This document shows positions 58,595-64,000 of a stretch of 64,000 bases of DNA, piece after piece. Under the pieces are notes generated by a model. The model did no database searches and was not told the origin of the DNA. It saw nothing but the letters and a program-made list of their open reading frames with translations. Every line of letters begins with the position of its first letter. Position 1 is the first letter of the stretch. This stretch comes from Branchiostoma floridae. Taxonomy: Eukaryota > Chordata > Leptocardii > Amphioxiformes > Branchiostomatidae. The position numbers and the translations under genes were made by a program. The DNA lies in the NCBI RefSeq assembly GCF_000003815.2, contig NC_049985.1:18503610-18567609 (forward strand). The letters run 5' to 3'.

Positions 58595-59005
58595 CTTAGA
58601 CTCATGCACTCACTCACTCACACTGACTCGCTCACTGACCTACTCACTCACACTCACTTGCACACTCACTCACAATAGTTAGACCTGCTTGTATAATTAT
58701 AGATGTTATGGCCTGATGGCAGACTGCCGGGCGCCTCCATTTCTTTTTAGATCAAGACATCTTTGATGTTGTCTTTGACTAAATGTACGTTGACATTGTG
58801 ATCAACAATGAAAACATTCAATATATTTTCAAGTCGAGGGTCAATCCTCTATTTCAGTTTGCAGCAACATCTGCTTCAATGATGTACCAACTTGCTGATT
58901 CTGAATTGTTTTAGCATTGTAAGTTATGGAATTTTGGAGATTTCTTTTTACTCACTCACGCACTCACTTACTCACACGCACTCACTCACTTACTCACTGT
59001 TGGTC
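58595..59005. repeat. two CACT tracts and duplicated 3' flank of unit D
   Basis: CACT runs at 58600-58672 and 58949-58998. The text between and after (GATGGCAGACTGCCGG..CTCCATTT) appears twice, at about 58716 and 59050, so the flank itself was tandem-duplicated with a period of about 330 bp. Confidence 0.75.
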
Positions 59006-59719
59006 CCATCTCACAAGGGTTAGACCCGCTTGTATAGATGTGACTTGATAACAGACTGCCGGTGCCTCCATTTGTTTTTGGACAAAGATATTTGTGATGT
59101 TAACTTTAACTTTATATCAATGAGTGTGAGCAAAACGTTTAATCATCCAATATATTTTCCAAGTTGATTAGAGAGGATCAAACCTTTATTTAAGTTTGCA
59201 GCAACATTTGCTTCAATGATGTACCAACTTTTCGAGTCTGTATTGTTTTAGCATTGTACGTTATGGAATATTGAAGATTTCTTTTTACACAACCAGTAAA
59301 TATGTTTGGATATCTGTCAGGCACCTTCAGAACTTCTGTTGTTCTACTTCTCCGTTTGTAGATTTGTAATTTATGCAACGCCACAAGTGTCATATTTTGA
59401 ATGCCTATAGTTAACTTATGAAAGAAAATAGTAGTTGAAAAACAGCTTTTGATGTGACAAGAAAATCTTACAAACATTTTGACTCTCCAAAGTATGTTTG
59501 TGTTTCAGTGTCTTAGAACTGTATGTTATTCTACGAAATACAATATTGTAATGTAGACTGAGTGCATAAGCACTAGTTAGGTAACATAATTTTAACTAAC
59601 ATGTAGATGGTTTGGGATGCAATGTACATTTTTGATAAACCGTTCCTCATTAACATAATTATTAGTTAATTAGCATAAGCACTACGATGTAGGTTAGACA
59701 TCCAGGTAATAAGATATGC

Positions 59720-60066
59720 CAAAAAGCAGTTACCCAAGCAACTGGATATGATTTTGGAAACGGTCAGACGTTTCAGATGGTATCCACCATCTTTCGTCAG
59801 TGACACTGAAGAGATCTGAAAGAACTGTTCTTTTATACCCTATTAAACTATGAATGAAGACAATTTTAGATGTCCAAAAGGAGACAATGTTACACAAAGT
59901 CAAGCTGAAGTCAATGTTGGGTTTCAACAGGAAAAAAGGCTAAGACACAGTTAATGCAACTAAAACAACAGGAGCTAATTGACTCATTTACATTGTCTTC
60001 ATTCATAGTTAGTGTATAAAAGATCAGTTCTTTCAGATCTCTTCAGTGTCACTGACGAAAGATATT
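59720..60066 (-). mobile_element. Penelope-type terminal repeats with hammerhead motif
   Basis: Inverted arms of about 72 bp lie at 59791-59863 and 59990-60062 (CTTTCGTCAGTGACACTGAA and its complement). The minus strand at the left arm holds a hammerhead core: CTGACGA (59800-59794), a perfect 7-bp stem AGATGGT/ACCATCT with a 4-nt loop, then GAAAC (59774-59770). The right copy is cut in the middle of the motif. Confidence 0.6.
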
Positions 60067-60247
60067 TCTCGGTGGTTTTATTCGGTGGTTATAGCAAAGG
60101 ACCAGGCGTTATGACACCATATACAACGCGGCGCGGCGGATTACACATTAATTAGCCCATATAACACTACCCTACAGAATAGTTCAGGAATACTGTGCCA
60201 TATAGAGAAACTGCACAAGTTCCATGAGATACATACAACCCTCTTCG

Positions 60248-60261
60248 TCGCCAGATGGCGC
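60248..60261 (+). promoter_or_regulatory. CTCF-like motif upstream of KLHL unit E
   Basis: TCGCCAGATGGCGC: the core CCAGATGGCGC (60251-60261) fits SYAGRKGGCRS at all positions, 37 bp before the ATG. Confidence 0.5.
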
Positions 60262-60297
60262 TCCTGTAGGCTGTACAGCCCCGTAATCATCATCAAC

Positions 60298-63200
60298 ATG
60301 GCTGCCGCAGATCAGGAACCACACGACGCTGTAGTTCGTCCTCGTTCCTACCAAGACGAGAGCTATCTGCACGGGTTTCTTGGAACTGTGGGCGACTTAC
60401 AGAAGGCTGGGGTACTGCAGGATGTCGTCCTTGAAGTCGAGGACCGGCAATTTCCCTGCCATCGGCTTGTTCTGTCCGCGGCCAGCCCCTACTTCAGGGC
60501 CATGTTTACAAGTGACATGGCGGAAAGTCGGAAAGAGACGGTTGTTTTAAAGGTACGGTAGCCGTTGGCGGAACGTTTAGAGTGTAGATTATAGAATATA
60601 CAGCGAATTTTGATTCAATACTGGCCTTTTATTATGTACAACCGCGTAATAGGGGAAAACTCGATTCTTCAGATTGTTCAGATTGCATTGCACGTTCCTA
60701 TAGCCGGTTGCTGTGATGTAGAGAAGCTGTAGGTTTGCGGAACACCCACTAACGACGACTCGATACGGCGCCTAGACTTGCTACTATTACCATAATTTTA
60801 ATGCGATCACTAACATGTATAAGGTCTCAAAACACAGTTTTTCGCCTATGGGGATTTACATGGTTAAGGACCCCAAAGTGAGGTGGTTCGACGACTCAAA
60901 ACCTATAGAAAGGTGCAGATACAATTTACAAGAATTTAGTATATTGAAGTCGAGGGTACGACCTACAACATATCTGAAAATGAGCATAGATTTGCCTGCT
61001 CGTTTTTCTATAAAAGACACTTTGATTTGACCCCCAGCGGAGGTCATGGAACTGCAGGCGACGACCAGGAAGTGCCGGTAACAGTATCAATGCGCAAATT
61101 CCCGCCGGCCGAAGAAGCAACGTAATCCAATTTATACAGTGTCAACAACGATATATTCCTCTACCATTTACCACAGTTTCCACCTCGCTGTTGTGCACGG
61201 AAGAATAACTACGGCCTTTGCAAGTACAGCGGTGCACTATTTTAACCCGAACTACTTTTGGGGACGGGGGTCGCGTATAAATACTGTGTTCTGAGACCAT
61301 AACAGTACTTAGAATGGAGACAAGATGGCGGACAGGAAGTATGCCGCTGCATGACCCGGAGGTCAATGGTCTTGACCTAATCCTAATTAACATAATATGT
61401 TGGCGTAGTATTAGAAACGTTAACATCAACTCTACTCTAGTCTACTGTAATCAAATACAAATGCATGTAAAATGTAGCCAAAGTAGTAGAATGGGATGCA
61501 AAATGGTAATTCATTATATCACATGTTTTTGTGCTAGCTGCTATGAGGTAGAAACATTGCTGTATCATGTTTTTCTGCAGGGTTTGGATGCAGGCATGTT
61601 TGAGGAGATCCTGAGTTACATCTACTCGGGAACCCTCAATGTCTCCCTGGACAAAGTGCAGCCCCTGTACCAGGCAGCCGACCTCCTCCAACTGGACTAT
61701 GTGAGAGACACCTGCAGCAGCTACATGGCCATGAACGTGGAGCGCTCCACCTGTGTGGACATGTACAAGTTTGCTGATGCCTTCTCTGCAGATATGCTCA
61801 GGAAACATTGTCTGAAGTGTATTAGTAAACACTTTGCTAAGGTTTGTAAACTGGAATTATTTATGAAGCTACAATCTATGTTGTCAAAAATATCCCCTGC
61901 AGATGACAAAACCGATGCAAGGGGGTAAAAATATAACTTTTGTGTTTGCTACAAATGTTTAACAATATTGTTCATGTTTCCCTCTTTACAGGAGCATAGG
62001 GGAAAACATATTGTTTTTTCCTGGTGTGTTGTTTTCTTTCTTTCTTCTGTAAAGTTTTAACCTTCAAGATGTCAATCCAGGCCAGAGATCAGTTCTGTAC
62101 GTTTGATACACTCACACTGTGAAGGACTCCTGCTATTATAAATGTGGTGGGTTTTTTAAAATGCATGGGGTTTGGCTATCCCCAAACAAGGGGCCTCCAT
62201 CCGAGGGAAGGCCCTAGCCATAGCTAGGTACTCATTTTTCACCTGAGTTAAGTGAGGAAAGTCGTGTAAAGTACCTTTCCTAAGGGCACAAGATCGGTGG
62301 CAGGGCAGAATTCGAACTGAGGACCGACGCACACGGTTGTTCTTTTCTAATATGTTTTACCTTGCGCCCTCTGGATGTTGTAAGTCTGGAAAAAGGGCTG
62401 GCCTAGGTATTTTAATCTTTCATCTTGTATTTGTATGTCTAAGTCTGAGGCTCAATAAAGATGATTCTGATCTCTCTGGGTCTGGGCCGAACACCTTACA
62501 GATTGCGCCACACGACCCCACTGTATTACTGGGAGGGACACATCATACCTTTCTAGTTTTCTTTTTTAGCACCAGAAAGTGTACACACTGAACACGTGAC
62601 CACAATTGTCAGCAAAGGGAGCAAAAGACTATACATGATAAGAAACCTGAAGAAGCACGGACTGGACATGTGTGATCTTATACCAATTTACATTGGGTTC
62701 GTACGGCCACTTCTGGAGTACGCATGCGTGGTCTGGCACCCGGGACTGTCCAGTGACCTATCAGGGAAGATTGAGCGCGTCCAGAAGAGAGCCCTGAGGA
62801 TCATACTGGGACCAGAGTACGCCACCTATGAGTCTGCCCTGTGCACAACAGGTCTCAGTCGTCTGGACTCTAGAAGGGACATCCTATGTCTTAGATATGC
62901 GCAGTCTCTTGCGAACTCTACCAGATACAGTCCATGGCTCCCACCGCGGGGGGGGGATGTCCACAACAGAACTCTGAGAAATAATGTCAGCTACACCAGT
63001 TTCAAATGTAGGACGTCCCGGTTTAGTAACAGTACTCTCCCCTATTGCGTTAGACTCCTCAATGAAAACTTGTAGTGTTTTAAGAAACAGACAAGTTAGT
63101 TTTAATGAATTTAATATGATGTACCATGTATTTGTTAAGAAATTGTAAAGAAATTATGTTAATGTGAAGAAACACGACCCCACTGTATGACTGGGAGGGA

Positions 63201-63844
63201 CACATCATACCTTTCTAGTTTTCTTTTTTAGCACCAGAAAGTGTACACAGAAGCTAGTACAAGTGTATATTTGTATGGCCCACATTGTTATAACAATTAG
63301 CTTTGACACACATTTCCAGTGACAAACATGTAGCTGTACTTTGTACCTTCACAGGTTGCCTCCAGTGAGGAGTTCTGCAGCGTGAGTGTAAATCAGCTGA
63401 CTGAGATCATCAGCCATGATGAGCTGGATGTTAAAGAGGAGACAACAGTGTGGGAGGCTGTGGTGAGATGGGTGCAGCACAGCAGGGAGGACAGGTGGGT
63501 GTCTGCATTCTGTGGGTCCAGCTGACATAACCAAGGCTTAGTGTGGTCTGTAGTTGTCATATTGTGGTTGGTAATTCATGAAGTGCTGTGATACAAGAAA
63601 TCATCTGAACCCACCCCTACCCTGTACCCAACAGACTGCACCACCTACCCAGCATCCTCCCTCACATCCGCTTCAACCTGCTGACCTCAGATGACACGGC
63701 AGCCATCTTGAAACACCCCCTGGTCAGGGAGGATCCTGGGAGTAGTTCTGGAGTTGTTAGGAATGTGGTACAGAAAGGAAACTCCAGCGTGAACCTCCGG
63801 CAGGGAATGGAGACCATGGAAATGGTTCTGCTGTCCACTGAAGA
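60298..63844 (+). CDS. KLHL unit E: BTB-BACK-kelch gene, 3' part outside the window
   Basis: Exons 60298-60552, 61581-61841, 63355-63494 and 63635-63844 are intact with donors GTACGG, GTTTGT, GTGGGT and GTATGT and the same phases as units B and C. Exon 1 encodes the BTB half ([20 protein letters not shown] and [16 protein letters not shown]). Exon 2 encodes [20 protein letters not shown] and ends AFSADMLRKHCLKCISKHFA. Exons 3 and 4 encode BACK, with residues identical to unit C apart from a few changes. The kelch exon lies beyond the gap at 63976. The start ATG sits in the shared leader TAATCATCATCAACATGGC. Expected role: Cullin-3 ubiquitin ligase adaptor. No disabling change is seen, so this is the best candidate for a working gene in the array. 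Confidence 0.9.
60823..61298. mobile_element. 476-bp inverted-repeat element in unit E intron 1
   Basis: It starts GGTCTCAAAACACAGT and ends with the complement ACTGTGTTCTGAGACC. ATAA lies on both sides (60819-60822, 61299-61302). A fragment of the same family truncates unit A at 16856. No protein recognised. Confidence 0.75.
62150..62520 (-). repeat. SINE-like repeat split by a LINE 3' tail in unit E intron 2
   Basis: The outer parts match the unit C repeat (36190-36365). Between about 62336 and 62483 lies a LINE tail (GAGGCTCAATAAAGATGATT then CTGATCTC), typical of CR1/L2 3' ends. The minus-strand B-box-like GTTCGAATTC (62308-62317) and A-box-like TGTGGCGCAATCTG (62513-62500) survive around it. 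Confidence 0.5.
62511..62587. repeat. 77-bp direct repeat, copy 1
   Basis: CACGACCCCACTGTAT ... GAAAGTGTACACA, equal to 63173-63249 with one clear difference. Unit C has this segment only once (36346-36418). Confidence 0.9.
62588..63172 (+). mobile_element. LINE reverse-transcriptase C-terminus between 77-bp direct repeats
   Basis: An open frame to 63075 reads SKRLYMIRNLKKHGLDMCDL, FVRPLLEYACVVWHPGLSS, then ERVQKRALRIILGPEYATYE and ends LPYCVRLLNENL. This is the thumb and tail of a CR1/Rex1-like reverse transcriptase. It is strongly 5'-truncated. The 77-bp flanking repeats are far longer than normal LINE target duplications. Confidence 0.85.
63173..63249. repeat. 77-bp direct repeat, copy 2
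   Basis: See the copy at 62511-62587. After it the intron continues exactly as in unit C. Confidence 0.9.
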
Positions 63845-63975
63845 GTATGTTGTAGTATCTTCAATTGGCAGGTCTAGGTCAGAAACAATCCTGGCACAAT
63901 GTCCTTTCACATTTTGTGTCCCGCAATGCACATTTCAGTGTTAGTCCTGTAAACATACAAATCCAAGGGACCGAC

Positions 63976-64000
63976 NNNNNNNNNNNNNNNNNNNNNNNNN
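63976..64000. other. assembly gap at window end
   Basis: N run of at least 25 bases. It hides the unit E kelch exon. Confidence 1.

Overview
The window looks like nuclear DNA from a cephalochordate (amphioxus, Branchiostoma). The reasons are multi-exon genes with GT-AG introns, a C2H2 finger protein with alternating CGECGYRTA / CDQCDYSAA fingers of the kind abundant in amphioxus, a tandem array of kelch-like genes, and a dense load of short inverted-repeat transposons. The species call is inference from family style. There are six runs of N (assembly gaps).

Layout. 1-5.6 kb is transposon-rich and gene-free: an RTE LINE tail, two MITEs, a hammerhead ribozyme motif of Penelope type and a 290-bp tandem duplication. 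5.9-8.6 kb (+) holds the last three recognised exons of GCNA, a SprT-like protease. From about 10 kb to the end runs a head-to-tail (+) array of BTB-BACK-kelch (KLHL-like) genes. I name the units Z (3' relic only), A (10.9-26.2 kb, broken), B (26.9-32.2 kb, exon 1 split), C (32.8-39.4 kb, one frameshift), D (start relic at 41.9 kb, kelch remnant at 58.0 kb) and E (60.3 kb to the window edge, intact as far as seen). Each unit with an upstream flank carries, or once carried, a CTCF-like motif 30-90 bp before the start codon.

Three other genes interrupt the array. A short secreted-peptide precursor lies on the minus strand at 13.8-15.8 kb between the start relic and the body of unit A. A seven-finger C2H2 protein (minus, 47.3-49.5 kb) and a complete six-exon MYG1 exonuclease gene (plus, 49.9-53.7 kb) stand head to head between the two ends of unit D.

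Recurring themes: (1) decaying local tandem copies of exon pieces beside their source (GCNA catalytic exon, GCNA last exon, MYG1 last exon); (2) the same 21-bp minisatellite in introns of the ZNF and MYG1 genes; (3) well-bounded MITE insertions with readable target duplications, one 11 bp inside a MYG1 intron; (4) a 7.1-kb inverted-repeat element splitting a kelch exon; (5) a 653-bp fold-back palindrome with two CRE sites; (6) signs of gene conversion between KLHL units C and E. The least familiar coding item is the small peptide precursor (signal peptide, acidic spacer, Lys-Lys-Arg, CX3CX4CX3C peptide). Splice joins were worked out by eye from splice signals and frame, and no database search was possible.
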